Shown here: piece by piece, positions 1 through 9,237 of the stretch
Layout: each line of letters starts with the position of its first letter
Numbering within the stretch: position 1 is the stretch's first letter
NCBI RefSeq assembly: GCF_900142925.1
Contig: NZ_FRCN01000002.1
Coordinates: 434,001-498,000, forward strand
DNA: 64,000 nt
Reading direction: 5' to 3'
Source: Chitinophaga sp. CF418
GTDB taxonomy: Bacteria > Bacteroidota > Bacteroidia > Chitinophagales > Chitinophagaceae
Program-made: the position numbers and the translations under genes
Notes under the pieces: model-generated
Told to the model about the DNA's origin: nothing
The model's input: only the letters and a program-made list of their open reading frames with translations
Databases searched by the model: none

Positions 1-1161
1 GCCCAGGGACAGTATACCAATAATATCAAGAAACAGGTGCTTGCCGTTCCCGGCGAAATTACGGGAGGAGCGCCCGGTACTACTACCCTGCTGCAGGCCG
101 GCACTACACACAATGTGACCGCTTCAGGTACTGTAACACAGGAAGTATTCAACCAGTCAGTATTTACCGGTCTGAAAGCTGCAAAAGCTGGTGAAGAATA
201 CTACAAAATGCAGACTGTACAGAGTGAAGAGACTGTGATCTATAATGTAACACAGCTTTATTACAATACGTTGGTGTCCCGCGAGAAGATGATCGTACTG
301 GATGCTAATATCGAAAAGCTCACCAAACTGGTAGAGACCACTTCCTCCCAGGTGCAGAACGGATTGGCACGTAAGATAGATCTTGACCGTATGCGTGTGA
401 ACCTTACCAATTATAAAACACAACGCACACAGGCACAGAACCAGTTCCTGGTACAGGCCAATCAACTGAAGCAGCAAATGGGGATGTCTATGAGCACCAC
501 CCTGAACCTGCCTCCCGCTTCATTCAGGGAAATAGAAAACAAAGCGACTGTAGCAGATTTTGGTGGTATGAACGTCGACAACAGGATCGAATACCGCCTA
601 CTAAAGAAACAGGAAGAGCTGCAGGAGTTCCAGAAAAAAGCCTACCGCGCGGAGTATTATCCCTCCCTGGCATTGTCTGGCAACTACTCCTATAATGGCA
701 TCAGCAATAAGTTTGACATGCTGAAATCCAAGTCAAATGGTTCTACTGCCAGCTGGTACGATATGGCGGCTGTAAGCCTTACGCTGAAGATCCCCATTTT
801 CGATGGATGGGCGCGTCGCTCACGTGTAAGCCAGGCCAACGTGACCCTTAAGCAGCTGAGAAAAGACATGGAGGCTACTACCCTCTCCCTGAGTACGCAG
901 TATGAAAACGCCAAGCTGCAGGTACAGAATAACCTGGCCACTATTAAGGAGCAGAAGGAGAACGTAGATCTGGCTAATGAAGTATACAACTCTACCCAGA
1001 ACAACTATAACCTGGGCCTGGCCAACCTGACGGATCTGCTGGATGCTGAAACATCCCTCACTTCCGCACAGAACAACTACAACGAAGCCTTATTGCAATA
1101 TAAGCTGGCAGAACTGGATATCATCAAATCCAATGGTAATCTGAAAAGCCTGTTGAACTAA
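1..1161 (+). CDS. TolC-family outer-membrane efflux protein (5' truncated by window)
   Basis: Outer-membrane channel component of a tripartite efflux pump. The frame is open from the first base, so the true start and signal peptide lie upstream; the GTG at 37 is only an internal codon. About 386 residues are visible against a usual 430-480. The protein shows long amphipathic helical stretches rich in Gln, Asn and Ala, and the duplicated helix pattern of the TolC/OEP family, for example NLGLANLTDLLDAETSLTSA near the C-terminus. It is followed after 32 nt by the adaptor and then the RND pump, so the three form one operon. The family assignment is firm; the substrate cannot be read from sequence. 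Confidence 0.9.
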   Translation, partial: AQGQYTNNIKKQVLAVPGEITGGAPGTTTLLQAGTTHNVTASGTVTQEVFNQSVFTGLKAAKAGEEYYKMQTVQSEETVIYNVTQLYYNTLVSREKMIVLDANIEKLTKLVETTSSQVQNGLARKIDLDRMRVNLTNYKTQRTQAQNQFLVQANQLKQQMGMSMSTTLNLPPASFREIENKATVADFGGMNVDNRIEYRLLKKQEELQEFQKKAYRAEYYPSLALSGNYSYNGISNKFDMLKSKSNGSTASWYDMAAVSLTLKIPIFDGWARRSRVSQANVTLKQLRKDMEATTLSLSTQYENAKLQVQNNLATIKEQKENVDLANEVYNSTQNNYNLGLANLTDLLDAETSLTSAQNNYNEALLQYKLAELDIIKSNGNLKSLLN

Positions 1162-1193
1162 TTAAAACCGCTAAAAACCGCATACCAAACTAT

Positions 1194-2255
1194 ATGAAAA
1201 AGATTCTTATCTGGGGCACACTGACCATTGCAGCTGTTGTATTGATCATGTGGAAACTGGGCGCCAATAAAAAGGAAAATGAAGCCAAAACGGAATTTGT
1301 GAAGAAGAGTAACGCCGGCGATGTGCCCGTATTGGTAGAAAAGGTAGCAAAATCAGATTTTTCACAGGGCTTTCAGTCCAACGGTAACTTCACTCCTGTA
1401 CGTGAACTGACTTATCTGGCGGAAACTGCCGGCCGTATCAATAAACTGCTGGTAGATGAAGGTAGTGTTGTACATGAGGGACAGATAATAGCGCATGTAG
1501 ATGGCGAAATACTGGGTACTGATCTCTCTGCCGCCAAAACCAACCTGGAACAAATGAGAGTAGATAAAGAAAGATATGAAGCTGCTTTTAAAACAGGTGG
1601 TGTAACTAAGAAACAGGTGGATGATGTAACCCTGCAGTATGAACTCCAGAAAACAAAAGTTGAAGCCGCAAGCCGTCGTGTAGGTGATACTTATATCAAA
1701 GCTCCTATCAGTGGTGTGATCAACAAAAAATATATAGAGCAGGGTGCTTATCTCTCCGTGGGCAATAAGATGTTTGATATCGTAGATGTATCCCGCCTGA
1801 AACTGGCGGTATCTGTACCGGAATTTCAGGTGGTGAACCTGAAAGAAGGCGACAAAGTGAAAGTAACATCCAACGTGTTCCCTGAAATGAACTATGAGGG
1901 CCGTGTAACTTTCATTGCTGCCAAAGGTGACAATACGTTGAACTACCCAGTGGAAATGGAAGTGCTGAATAACACCGGTAAGCAACTGAGAGCCGGTATG
2001 TATGGTACCGCTCATTTCGAAATGATGGATGCATTGCCAACCATCCTGGTAGCACGTACCGCTTTCGTAGGTGGTGTAAACAGCAACCAGGTGTATGTAA
2101 TGGAAAACAATACCGCGAAACTGCGTAAGGTAGTGGCTGGCCGTATTTATGGAGATAAAGTAGAGATCAGGGAAGGATTGAATGAAGGAGAAACTGTTAT
2201 TACCAGCGGACAGATTAACCTGGTAGATGGTGTTAAGGTAACGGTCCAAAAATAA
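1194..2255 (+). CDS. RND efflux periplasmic adaptor subunit (HlyD/MFP family)
   Basis: Membrane-fusion protein that links the inner-membrane RND pump to the TolC-like channel. The N-terminus has one membrane anchor (residues about 4-20, no lipobox). A lipoyl half-motif (AETAGRINKLLVDEGSVVHEG, about 81-101) is followed by a short coiled-coil hairpin (about 110-160), the second lipoyl half (YIKAPISGVINKKYIEQGA), a beta-barrel domain and a membrane-proximal domain ending in INLVDGVKVTV. The length of 353 residues is typical. The pump gene starts 6 nt after its stop, which implies translational coupling. Confidence 0.93.
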   Translation: MKKILIWGTLTIAAVVLIMWKLGANKKENEAKTEFVKKSNAGDVPVLVEKVAKSDFSQGFQSNGNFTPVRELTYLAETAGRINKLLVDEGSVVHEGQIIAHVDGEILGTDLSAAKTNLEQMRVDKERYEAAFKTGGVTKKQVDDVTLQYELQKTKVEAASRRVGDTYIKAPISGVINKKYIEQGAYLSVGNKMFDIVDVSRLKLAVSVPEFQVVNLKEGDKVKVTSNVFPEMNYEGRVTFIAAKGDNTLNYPVEMEVLNNTGKQLRAGMYGTAHFEMMDALPTILVARTAFVGGVNSNQVYVMENNTAKLRKVVAGRIYGDKVEIREGLNEGETVITSGQINLVDGVKVTVQK

Positions 2256-2261
2256 TCAACT

Positions 2262-5200
2262 ATGAAGATCACAGAAATATCCATAAAGCGGCCTACAATA
2301 GTGGTGGTGATATTCACCATTCTTACATTGCTGGGCGTGATGAGCTACCAATCGCTCAACTATGAGCTGTTGCCGAAGTTTGAGTCGCCGGTAGTGACCA
2401 TCGCAACAGTATATCCGGGTGCATCTCCAAAAGAGGTGGAGAGCACCATTACAAAAAAGATAGAAGATGCGGTAGCATCAATGGAGAAGATAAAGAAGAT
2501 CATGTCAAAATCTTCTGAGAGCTTGTCTACCGTTACCGTAGAATTGAATAACGACGCCAATGTTGATCTTGCTATGCAGGACGCTCAGCGTAAGGTGAAC
2601 GCTATCCTGTCAGATCTGCCTTCAGATGCCAAGGCGCCATCGCTCACAAAATTCTCCCTGTCTGATTTACCTATCATGACCTTGTCTGCAACTGCCAATA
2701 TGGACAGCAAGGAGTTCTATGACCTGGTAGATAAAAAGCTGCAGCCATTGTTATCCCGTTTACCGGGAGTGGCACAGATCTCCCTGATCGGTGGACAGGA
2801 ACGTGAGATACAGGTGAACATCGACCCGAATAAACTGGAAGCATATAAACTGTCTATTAACCAGGTAAGACAGACAGTTACCAACGCTAACCTGGACTTC
2901 CCTACCGGTAAAGTGAAAACAGCAGATCAGCAGATACTGATCCGTCTGGCTGGTAAGTATAAAAATGTGGACCAGCTGCGTAACCTGGTGCTCTCAACAA
3001 CCGCAGACGGTACACAGATCCGGCTGAGTGATGTGGCCGATGTGCAGGATGCTCAGAAGGACGTGGAACGTATGGCCCGTGTGGATGGTACAAGCGCAAT
3101 TGCATTGCAGGTGCAGAAACAGACGGACGCCAACGCGGTGACCGTGAGTGAGGAAATGAAAAAAGCGATTGTACGCGTAGAAAAAGAGTATGCCGCTAAT
3201 AACCTGAAGATCTTCATCGCGAATGACTCCTCAGACTTTACATTGGAATCTGCCGATTCTGTGATACATGACCTGATCATTGCGGTAGTACTGGTGGCAG
3301 CGGTAATGCTGTTGTTCCTCCACAGTATCAGGAGCGCGATCTTCGTAATGATCTCTATTCCTGCATCCCTGGTAGCTACATTTATCGGTATGAAGCTGTT
3401 CGGTTTCTCACTGAACCTGATGTCTCTGCTTGGTTTGTCTCTCGTGGTAGGTATCCTGGTGGACGACGCTATCGTGGTGTTGGAAAACATCTACCGGCAT
3501 ATGGAAATGGGTAAGAACAGGGTACGTGCGGCATTTGATGGTGTGAAAGAGATCGGTTTTACCGTTACTTCCATCACCCTGGTAATTGTGGTGGTGTTCC
3601 TGCCAATCTCTTTAACGAACGAATTGGTATCAAAGATCCTGAGAGAATTCTGTGTGGTGGTAATGATCTCTACGATGCTTAGTTTGTTATCGTCCTTTAT
3701 GATCGTACCGTTGCTCTCCTCCCGTTTTGGAAAACTGGAGCATATCACCGGGAAGAACTTCTTTGAGAAATTCATTCTCTGGTTTGAAAGACAGCTGCAG
3801 AAGTTCACGGACTGGATGACAGGTATCCTGAAATGGGCGCTGAGCCACAAACTTATTACCCTGGTAGTGGCCATAGGTTTGCTATTCCTGTCTTTTATGC
3901 TGTTAGGTAAAGGGTACATCGGTGGTGAGTTCATTCCGAGAGGTGACCGTGGCCAGTTCATCCTGGTACTGGAAATGCCGAAAGATGCATCTGTAGAACA
4001 AACCAACCAGGCCACGCGTAAAGCGGAACAATATCTGTCAAAGAAACCTGAAGTAACCCGTCTGATCACCACTGTTGGTCAGACCAGTGAAGATGGTATG
4101 GGTACATCCCAGTCTACTGCGTACAAATCAGAGATTACGGTAATGCTGGTAGATCCTGAAAAACGTGCTGACGGTTCCGACATTTATGCTGCGAAAATGA
4201 AGGCACAGATAAGGGATATTCTGCCTGGTGTGAAAGTGAAAACCATGAATGTAAGTATCCTGGGGACTGCAGAAAATGCGCCTGTGGAGCTGGTTGTGAT
4301 GGGTACAGAGCTGGATAGTGTAATGGCATATGCAAAAGAAGCAAGAAACGTATTGGCCAAAATAGACGGTACCAGCGATGCGAAATTATCCGTAGAGGAA
4401 GGTAATCCTGAGATCAACGTGCAGGTGGACCGCGATAAAATGTCCGCACTGGGTCTGACATTGGAAAATGTAGGAGGTACCATGCAGACTGCTTTCAGTG
4501 GAACTGCAGACGATTCTAAAATAAAATTCCGTCAGGGTGATTATGAGTATGCCATCAACCTTCGTTTTGATGACTTTAACCGTAAGAGCCTGCAGGACGT
4601 ATCTAATATACAGTTCCTGAACAATCAGGGGCAGCTGATCCGTTTGTCGCAGTTTGCAACTGTAACGGAAGGTTCTGGTCCTAGCCGTCTGGAAAGAAGA
4701 GATAAAAACACTTCTGTGTCTGTAAAATGTCTGGTGATAGGACGGCCAAGTGGTAGTGTACAAACAGAATTTGCGACAGCGATTGAGAAACTTCGTAAAC
4801 CTACTGGTATCTCTTATGTATGGGGAGGTGATGCGGAAAACCAGGGAGATTCATTTGGTGCGCTGGGAGCAGCCTTGCTGATCTCGATCGTAATGGTGTA
4901 CCTGATCATGGTAGCGCTGTACGACAACTATATTTATCCATTTGTGGTATTGTTCTCCATCCCGCTGGCTATTATCGGCGCTTTGCTCGCGCTGGCGCTT
5001 ACCAACAATACCCTGAATATCTTCACCATCCTGGGTATAATCATGTTGATAGGTCTGGTGGCCAAGAACGCTATCATCCTGGTTGACTTTGCCAACCAGA
5101 TGAAAGAGCAGGGACAGAGCACCAATGAAGCGTTAATACATGCGAACAATGCCCGTCTGCGTCCAATCCTGATGACTACTATCGCCATGGTGATTGGTAT

Positions 5201-5441
5201 GTTGCCTATCGCACTGGCAACCGGTGGTGTGTCTTCGATCAAGAACGGTCTGGCCTGGGTGATCATCGGAGGTCTGATCAGCTCCATGTTCCTGACCCTG
5301 ATCATAGTGCCTGTAGTATACAGGATCGTGGACAGTGTGATGAACCGCTTCGGATGGAACAAACCTTCTGCAAAAAGATTAATCCGCCAAAGACTGGTGG
5401 CTCCTTATGCAGCAGAAATTGAAGAATCATCGTTGAATTGA
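2262..5441 (+). CDS. RND-family efflux transporter, inner-membrane pump (AcrB/HAE1-like)
   Basis: Proton-driven resistance-nodulation-division transporter of 1059 residues, the usual length. It begins with the classic N-terminus (MKITEISIKRPTIVVVIFTI), has two large periplasmic loops, and twelve expected membrane segments in two repeats. The TM4 motif GILVDDAIVVLENI carries the paired Asp residues used in proton relay, and the second half has the matching GLVAKNAIILVDFANQM. Its sequence is closer to hydrophobic/amphiphilic efflux than to heavy-metal CusA pumps, but the substrate is inference. It is the last gene of the efflux operon and is followed by a strong terminator. Confidence 0.93.
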   Translation: MKITEISIKRPTIVVVIFTILTLLGVMSYQSLNYELLPKFESPVVTIATVYPGASPKEVESTITKKIEDAVASMEKIKKIMSKSSESLSTVTVELNNDANVDLAMQDAQRKVNAILSDLPSDAKAPSLTKFSLSDLPIMTLSATANMDSKEFYDLVDKKLQPLLSRLPGVAQISLIGGQEREIQVNIDPNKLEAYKLSINQVRQTVTNANLDFPTGKVKTADQQILIRLAGKYKNVDQLRNLVLSTTADGTQIRLSDVADVQDAQKDVERMARVDGTSAIALQVQKQTDANAVTVSEEMKKAIVRVEKEYAANNLKIFIANDSSDFTLESADSVIHDLIIAVVLVAAVMLLFLHSIRSAIFVMISIPASLVATFIGMKLFGFSLNLMSLLGLSLVVGILVDDAIVVLENIYRHMEMGKNRVRAAFDGVKEIGFTVTSITLVIVVVFLPISLTNELVSKILREFCVVVMISTMLSLLSSFMIVPLLSSRFGKLEHITGKNFFEKFILWFERQLQKFTDWMTGILKWALSHKLITLVVAIGLLFLSFMLLGKGYIGGEFIPRGDRGQFILVLEMPKDASVEQTNQATRKAEQYLSKKPEVTRLITTVGQTSEDGMGTSQSTAYKSEITVMLVDPEKRADGSDIYAAKMKAQIRDILPGVKVKTMNVSILGTAENAPVELVVMGTELDSVMAYAKEARNVLAKIDGTSDAKLSVEEGNPEINVQVDRDKMSALGLTLENVGGTMQTAFSGTADDSKIKFRQGDYEYAINLRFDDFNRKSLQDVSNIQFLNNQGQLIRLSQFATVTEGSGPSRLERRDKNTSVSVKCLVIGRPSGSVQTEFATAIEKLRKPTGISYVWGGDAENQGDSFGALGAALLISIVMVYLIMVALYDNYIYPFVVLFSIPLAIIGALLALALTNNTLNIFTILGIIMLIGLVAKNAIILVDFANQMKEQGQSTNEALIHANNARLRPILMTTIAMVIGMLPIALATGGVSSIKNGLAWVIIGGLISSMFLTLIIVPVVYRIVDSVMNRFGWNKPSAKRLIRQRLVAPYAAEIEESSLN

Positions 5442-5493
5442 TCAATAAAAGATTTTAGTTACTAATAGTGTAACAGTTGTAGGTTTAGGCAAC

Positions 5494-5528
5494 AGGCCGG
5501 AGTACTCTTACTCCGGCCTCTGTTTTTT
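5494..5528 (+). terminator. Rho-independent terminator of the efflux operon
   Basis: An 11-bp stem AGGCCGGAGTA / TACTCCGGCCT with a CTCT loop is followed by a run of six T. It lies 53 nt after the RND stop codon, on the plus strand. Confidence 0.9.
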
Positions 5529-5536
5529 ATGAGCAT

Positions 5537-5561
5537 AAAAAAAGCCGTCGCACAGGACGGC
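5537..5561 (-). terminator. Rho-independent terminator of the nadM-nadV operon
   Basis: On the minus strand GCCGTC / GACGGC forms a stem with a 6-nt loop followed by seven T. It lies 30 nt beyond the nadV stop codon, back to back with the efflux terminator. Confidence 0.85.
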
Positions 5562-5590
5562 CGGTAAGGGGGACAAATGATGGCGACAAG

Positions 5591-7006
5591 TCAGATTGTT
5601 GCGTTCTTTCTTATCTGGTTAAATGTGTATGTTGTTTTGATCTCACCATTTTCAAAAACTGTAAGCAGCTGGTCTTTCAGTTCCGGTGCTTCGTTTTGAG
5701 GAAGGGATTTATAGGTACCATTATCCAGTACGAGTTTCTGTTTACCTGATTTGGATTTTTTGAAAGATACCCTGGTGTTACCATTGGCATCCAGTTCAAG
5801 AGGGTTCTTCTGTACATTGATAGCTACACCATTCACCTGTGCAAAGGAACATTTCAATGCAAATTCCTGCGTATCCCTGTTGACCCTTTGCAGTAAGGCG
5901 CCACCCATTCCCAATACAAGGTTTTCAGCACTGATGCCGGCCTGTTTTAACGCTTCAAAGATGGGAGGAATAGAAGAGTAACTGATGCCATCGCCTTGTA
6001 TCACTCTGACCTGTGGAGGCAGTACTTTATAACCTTTTTCATTCAGGGTATAACCGAAGGTTTCCATCAGGATCTCAAATACTTTCAGGAGGGTCTGTAC
6101 AGCATCTCCACTATCAGGACGGATCACCAGTGTGCCCTCCCGGCTGAGGATCTGTTCTTTCAGTTCAGTGCCCCAGTATTCTTTACATGCTCTGAAGATA
6201 TTGTAAGAGTCAGAAACACAGGCAACAGTACCTGTAGGGAATGTATTCAGGATGTGACGGAAGATGTCTATCTCTCCTTCTTCGCCCAGCAGTGTCACGA
6301 TAGAGTGCTCGGTGGCCGGAATAGATAATCCGGGAGCAACCGGTGCCTGGTAATATCTTTTGGCGAAAGTGGAACCAATCAGTGTATCGCTGCCGGAGAA
6401 GTTTATGAGGTGAGCGCTACCGCCGATACCGGCACTTTCTACGGAGCTGGCCCCACGGAAACCGAAGTCGTTCAGTACAAAGTCGATTCCTGCAAAAGCA
6501 GCTTCACTGGCTGTTTCTGTATAATATTTCTTCACTGTTTTTTTGATCTCTCTGGAGAGAGTGGCTACGGTACAAGGGTACCATACCTGCATAAGTAGTG
6601 TTTCCAGGAAATTGGTCAGCCAGTAACACTCAGGATCTGTATTCTCTATGCTCATTAATACGTTACGTACGCCTGTTACAGTACCTTCCGGAACCGCTTT
6701 GATACGTACAGGGAGGTGGCCTCCGTGTTTCTCGATGATATATTCGAAACGGCTGCGGTCAAACACATCATTGCGGCCAAATACTTCCAGCAAGGTGGCT
6801 TCCGCTTCGTCAATTTTTTCTTTGGTGATAACTGCACCCTGCAGGTATTCCATCAGGAAATACTGCAAGCCATAGAAAACGGTTTCTTCGAATTTGCCCC
6901 CGCGGCTTTCAAAATAGGAATAGATGTATTCAGTGCCTGGGATATAGAGTTTGTGGTGGGAATATTTATAGGCATCTGCTAATAAAATGAGGTTTTCCTT
7001 TGTCAT
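5591..7006 (-). CDS. nadV: Nicotinamide phosphoribosyltransferase (NAMPT/NadV)
   Basis: Converts nicotinamide plus PRPP to nicotinamide mononucleotide, the first step of the non-deamidating NAD salvage route. The 471-residue protein has the vertebrate-NAMPT-like features: a YKYSHH start region, DFGFRG at 180-185, an Asp in SGSDT at 207, the phosphohistidine candidate in ATEHS (His234) and the PRPP/ribose-binding RPDSGD at 296-301. It lies 11 nt downstream of the NMN adenylyltransferase gene in the same transcript, so the two together turn nicotinamide into NAD. An NrtR-type regulator gene follows upstream on the same strand. Confidence is high because both motifs and neighbour agree. Confidence 0.95.
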   Translation of the reverse strand: MTKENLILLADAYKYSHHKLYIPGTEYIYSYFESRGGKFEETVFYGLQYFLMEYLQGAVITKEKIDEAEATLLEVFGRNDVFDRSRFEYIIEKHGGHLPVRIKAVPEGTVTGVRNVLMSIENTDPECYWLTNFLETLLMQVWYPCTVATLSREIKKTVKKYYTETASEAAFAGIDFVLNDFGFRGASSVESAGIGGSAHLINFSGSDTLIGSTFAKRYYQAPVAPGLSIPATEHSIVTLLGEEGEIDIFRHILNTFPTGTVACVSDSYNIFRACKEYWGTELKEQILSREGTLVIRPDSGDAVQTLLKVFEILMETFGYTLNEKGYKVLPPQVRVIQGDGISYSSIPPIFEALKQAGISAENLVLGMGGALLQRVNRDTQEFALKCSFAQVNGVAINVQKNPLELDANGNTRVSFKKSKSGKQKLVLDNGTYKSLPQNEAPELKDQLLTVFENGEIKTTYTFNQIRKNATI

Positions 7007-7017
7007 GATTCTTCTAT

Positions 7018-7938
7018 TTAGTCGTTAGTAGAATATTTTTCAGCTAATTTTTTCAGGAGAGGGATGTGAGTGCTAACTATTTCACCCTGTGCTATCAGTT
7101 CTGGGATTGCATTGATATTGATCCAGCGCATGGCGGCCAGGTCATCGTCGGCAGCAGGTTCACCAAATAGCAGGTCGGTACTGAAAAGGGTAGTGATGAT
7201 CTTGTCCACTTCAGAGCGGTAGCGCCAGTCATCCATTTGCAGGGACATTTCATACTGCATAGGGCTTGTTTCTATCTGTCCGCATTCTTCCTGTAATTCT
7301 CTTGCAGCAGCGGCATCAAAGCTGACATCGTCAGGATCAGCAAAACCACCAGGCAATCGCCAGGCATTTTCGGCTGCTTTACGTCCTAAGAGCAGTTCCC
7401 GGCGGTTATTGCGGAACAGTGCGATGTCCACTGTAGGGTATACCTTAGGATAAAGATTATAGGTGCTATAGATGATGCCCGCCCGGAATTCTTCTGTATC
7501 AAATACTTTATCAGAAACAGCCTCTCTTTGTGCAGTAGCGTTAAAGTCTTGTACCGGTGGTAATGCCACAGTAGGGAAGCGGCCGGAATAGAAAGGGATG
7601 AAGCTATCACGACTGCCATACAGAATGAATGTTTCATTACCAAGGTTGTTTCCCAGTAGTTCATCCAGTTTGCGGGACCATACTTTATCTGAAGCCTGGT
7701 CGCTGAGTGGTAATACGATCACATCGGAGAAAAGCTGTTTCAGCATCCGTTCGCGTGTGTAATAGTCCAGCGGGTTCTTACGGCCGCCTTTGATCGGGCT
7801 GACACCCAGTATGATGATCAGGCGATTGTGTTTGGATTTTACCTCTCTGATCAGCTGTAAGTGCCCTTCATGTAGGGAGGGTGTCTGGAACCTTGCGATT
7901 ATTACCCCTGTCGGCTTTTGCGTTGTCATTGATAACAT
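7018..7938 (-). CDS. nadM: Bifunctional NMN adenylyltransferase / Nudix hydrolase (NadM-Nudix)
   Basis: The N-terminal half (about 12-175) is a nucleotidyltransferase with the HxGH-type motif GVIIARFQTPSLHEGH, forming NAD from NMN and ATP. The C-terminal half (about 180-306) is a Nudix domain; its box keeps the REL-QEE-CG core but has Asp where the first Glu of the consensus usually sits. Fusions of this type are known in NAD salvage, where the Nudix part hydrolyses ADP-ribose or related compounds. The start is either Met at 7938 or the Met three codons later at 7929; the promoter is placed so that either is possible. It is the first gene of a nadM-nadV operon. Confidence 0.93.
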   Translation of the reverse strand: MLSMTTQKPTGVIIARFQTPSLHEGHLQLIREVKSKHNRLIIILGVSPIKGGRKNPLDYYTRERMLKQLFSDVIVLPLSDQASDKVWSRKLDELLGNNLGNETFILYGSRDSFIPFYSGRFPTVALPPVQDFNATAQREAVSDKVFDTEEFRAGIIYSTYNLYPKVYPTVDIALFRNNRRELLLGRKAAENAWRLPGGFADPDDVSFDAAAARELQEECGQIETSPMQYEMSLQMDDWRYRSEVDKIITTLFSTDLLFGEPAADDDLAAMRWININAIPELIAQGEIVSTHIPLLKKLAEKYSTND

Positions 7939-7943
7939 GCTTT

Positions 7944-7990
7944 TGTGTATCTTCTACACAAATATATATAGGTTTAAACATATAAACAAA
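7944..7990 (-). promoter_or_regulatory. nadM-nadV promoter with embedded operator-like palindromes
   Basis: On the minus strand a -33 box TTTG (complement of 7987-7990) is followed by 20 nt and a -7 box TATATTTG (complement of 7959-7966), the Bacteroidota consensus. The 20-nt spacer is almost filled by an 18-bp palindrome at 7967-7984 (TATA.GTTTAAAC.TATA, one mismatched pair). A second inverted repeat, TGTGTA-N5-TACACA, lies at 7944-7960, overlapping the -7 box and the start site. With an NrtR-type gene nearby, the first palindrome is the best operator candidate; this is inference. Confidence 0.65.
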
Positions 7991-8146
7991 ATATTTTCCG
8001 TAATAATTACACAAATAATGTCCTGATAACACTGAATTAAGAGGAATAAATTGAAATTGAATGTGTTGTGCTGGTCTGCGCCTCCGGGAAAAACTTTGCA
8101 ATGAATCTCTTCAGGAAAGAAAGGATGGGTATGTGGTTTCAATACT

Positions 8147-8353
8147 TTAATGGCCATCAAAAGCAGGATCAGTAGCAGATCTGTAGGTGGTATTTCCCTG
8201 CGCCGGGCCCTGGTGGTATTTCAGTTTATTATTGTCCGGCTGCTGGTGATTGGTACGCGGGTAGTTATCAAACAGATGTAGTTTGTCAGGAATAAAATCA
8301 TTGGGTTTTGAAAAGGTGTCTTTGTTCATAGCATGGCTGACGGTGGGATACAA
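8147..8353 (-). CDS. Small putative exported protein with unclear start
   Basis: A short minus-strand frame of 68 residues from a TTG codon. The frame stays open about 66 nt upstream of that TTG and reads like a signal peptide (RPLTGFAIAALTALYPTVSHA), but no ATG, GTG or TTG is found before it and a stop closes it. Either translation begins at the TTG, giving a poor signal, or the 5' end has suffered a frameshift. An ATG lies in another frame just upstream at the expected place. The remainder is polar and rich in Asn, Pro and His, with no recognised domain. The rest of 7991-8499 has no other convincing gene. Confidence 0.35.
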   Translation of the reverse strand: MYPTVSHAMNKDTFSKPNDFIPDKLHLFDNYPRTNHQQPDNNKLKYHQGPAQGNTTYRSATDPAFDGH

Positions 8354-8431
8354 GGCAGTGAGGGCAGCGATGGCGAACCCGGTTAAAGGCCTGAGAGCGG
8401 AATAAACGGAAACATAATATTATCACTAAAT

Positions 8432-8455
8432 CCCCGCTTATGGCGGGGTTTTTTT
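8432..8455 (+). terminator. Orphan plus-strand terminator
   Basis: A CCCCGC / GCGGGG stem with a 5-nt loop is followed by seven T on the plus strand. No plus-strand gene is recognisable upstream, because all flanking genes run on the minus strand. The minus-strand version lacks a T-run. Confidence 0.7.
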
Positions 8456-8499
8456 ATGTGTAGCTGTGAAGACGGCTTATAGTTCGATGACGAAAAAGA

Positions 8500-9186
8500 T
8501 CAGATCTCGAATGTGATTCCTTCTTTCTTCAGTTGGAAGTAGCGCTCCTCGTTAAAGCTGTAGAGCTTTGCGGGCCTGCCGGCAGAAGGGTGTTTCTGTT
8601 TTTCATTATGCCCCGCCAGAATGCCGAGGTGATTGATCTTCTTCTGGAAATTACGGCGGTCAATAGGCCGGTCGAGGACCGTTTCATAGAGTTTCTCCAG
8701 GTCCGAGATCGGGAATTTCTGATCGAGGAGTTCAAACCCTATCGGTTCATACCTGATCTTGGCCCTTAACCGTTTTACAGCCGCTTCAACGATCGCGGAG
8801 TGATCAAACGCCAGGTCAGGAAGTTTCTTGATATCAAACCAGTTAGCATCTTCAGCATCTGAGCTGGCGGCTAGCTTGAAGTTGGTTGGGTTGACCAGGC
8901 CGAAATAAGCCACGGATATTATCCTGCCCCTGGGGTCACGTTCCGGCTGACCGAAGGTGTAGAGTTGTTCCAGGTAGTTAATGTGTACACCCGCTTCAGT
9001 TTGTAGCTCGCGGGTCACTGCTTCTTCCAGTGTTTCACCGTCGATTACGAAACCTCCGGGCAATGCCCAGCGGTGCATGAATGGGGGAATGGTACGTTTG
9101 ATGAGTAATACAGAAATGCTCTCTTTGGCGGTGTATCCAAAGACTACCGCATCTACACAAAGTCTTATATTTTGCTTAGGTTCCAA
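8500..9186 (-). CDS. nrtR: NrtR-family Nudix-domain transcriptional regulator
   Basis: 228 residues. The N-terminal Nudix domain (about 8-140) has ALPGGFVIDGETLEEAV and RELQTEAG; one of the two adjacent catalytic Glu is Thr, as is common in regulators that bind but do not hydrolyse ADP-ribose-type ligands. The C-terminal part (about 150-225) is the winged-helix domain of the NrtR family (DRRNFQKKINHLGIL, GRPAKLYSFNE). NrtR proteins repress NAD biosynthesis or, in some Bacteroidota, sugar catabolism. The neighbouring nadM-nadV pair favours NAD control. The start appears to be TTG (9186); no ATG is available before the upstream in-frame stop. Confidence 0.85.
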   Translation of the reverse strand: MEPKQNIRLCVDAVVFGYTAKESISVLLIKRTIPPFMHRWALPGGFVIDGETLEEAVTRELQTEAGVHINYLEQLYTFGQPERDPRGRIISVAYFGLVNPTNFKLAASSDAEDANWFDIKKLPDLAFDHSAIVEAAVKRLRAKIRYEPIGFELLDQKFPISDLEKLYETVLDRPIDRRNFQKKINHLGILAGHNEKQKHPSAGRPAKLYSFNEERYFQLKKEGITFEI

Positions 9187-9237
9187 ATCCAGTTCTAAAG
9201 ATTATGGCCGGTTTTGGTTGATTCCGGCATATACTCA

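Noticed and set aside
7954..8160. 68-codon minus-strand frame (MMAIKVLKPHTH start)
   Set aside because: It extends through the nadM promoter and operator and turns into AT-rich hydrophobic sequence; coding is unlikely.
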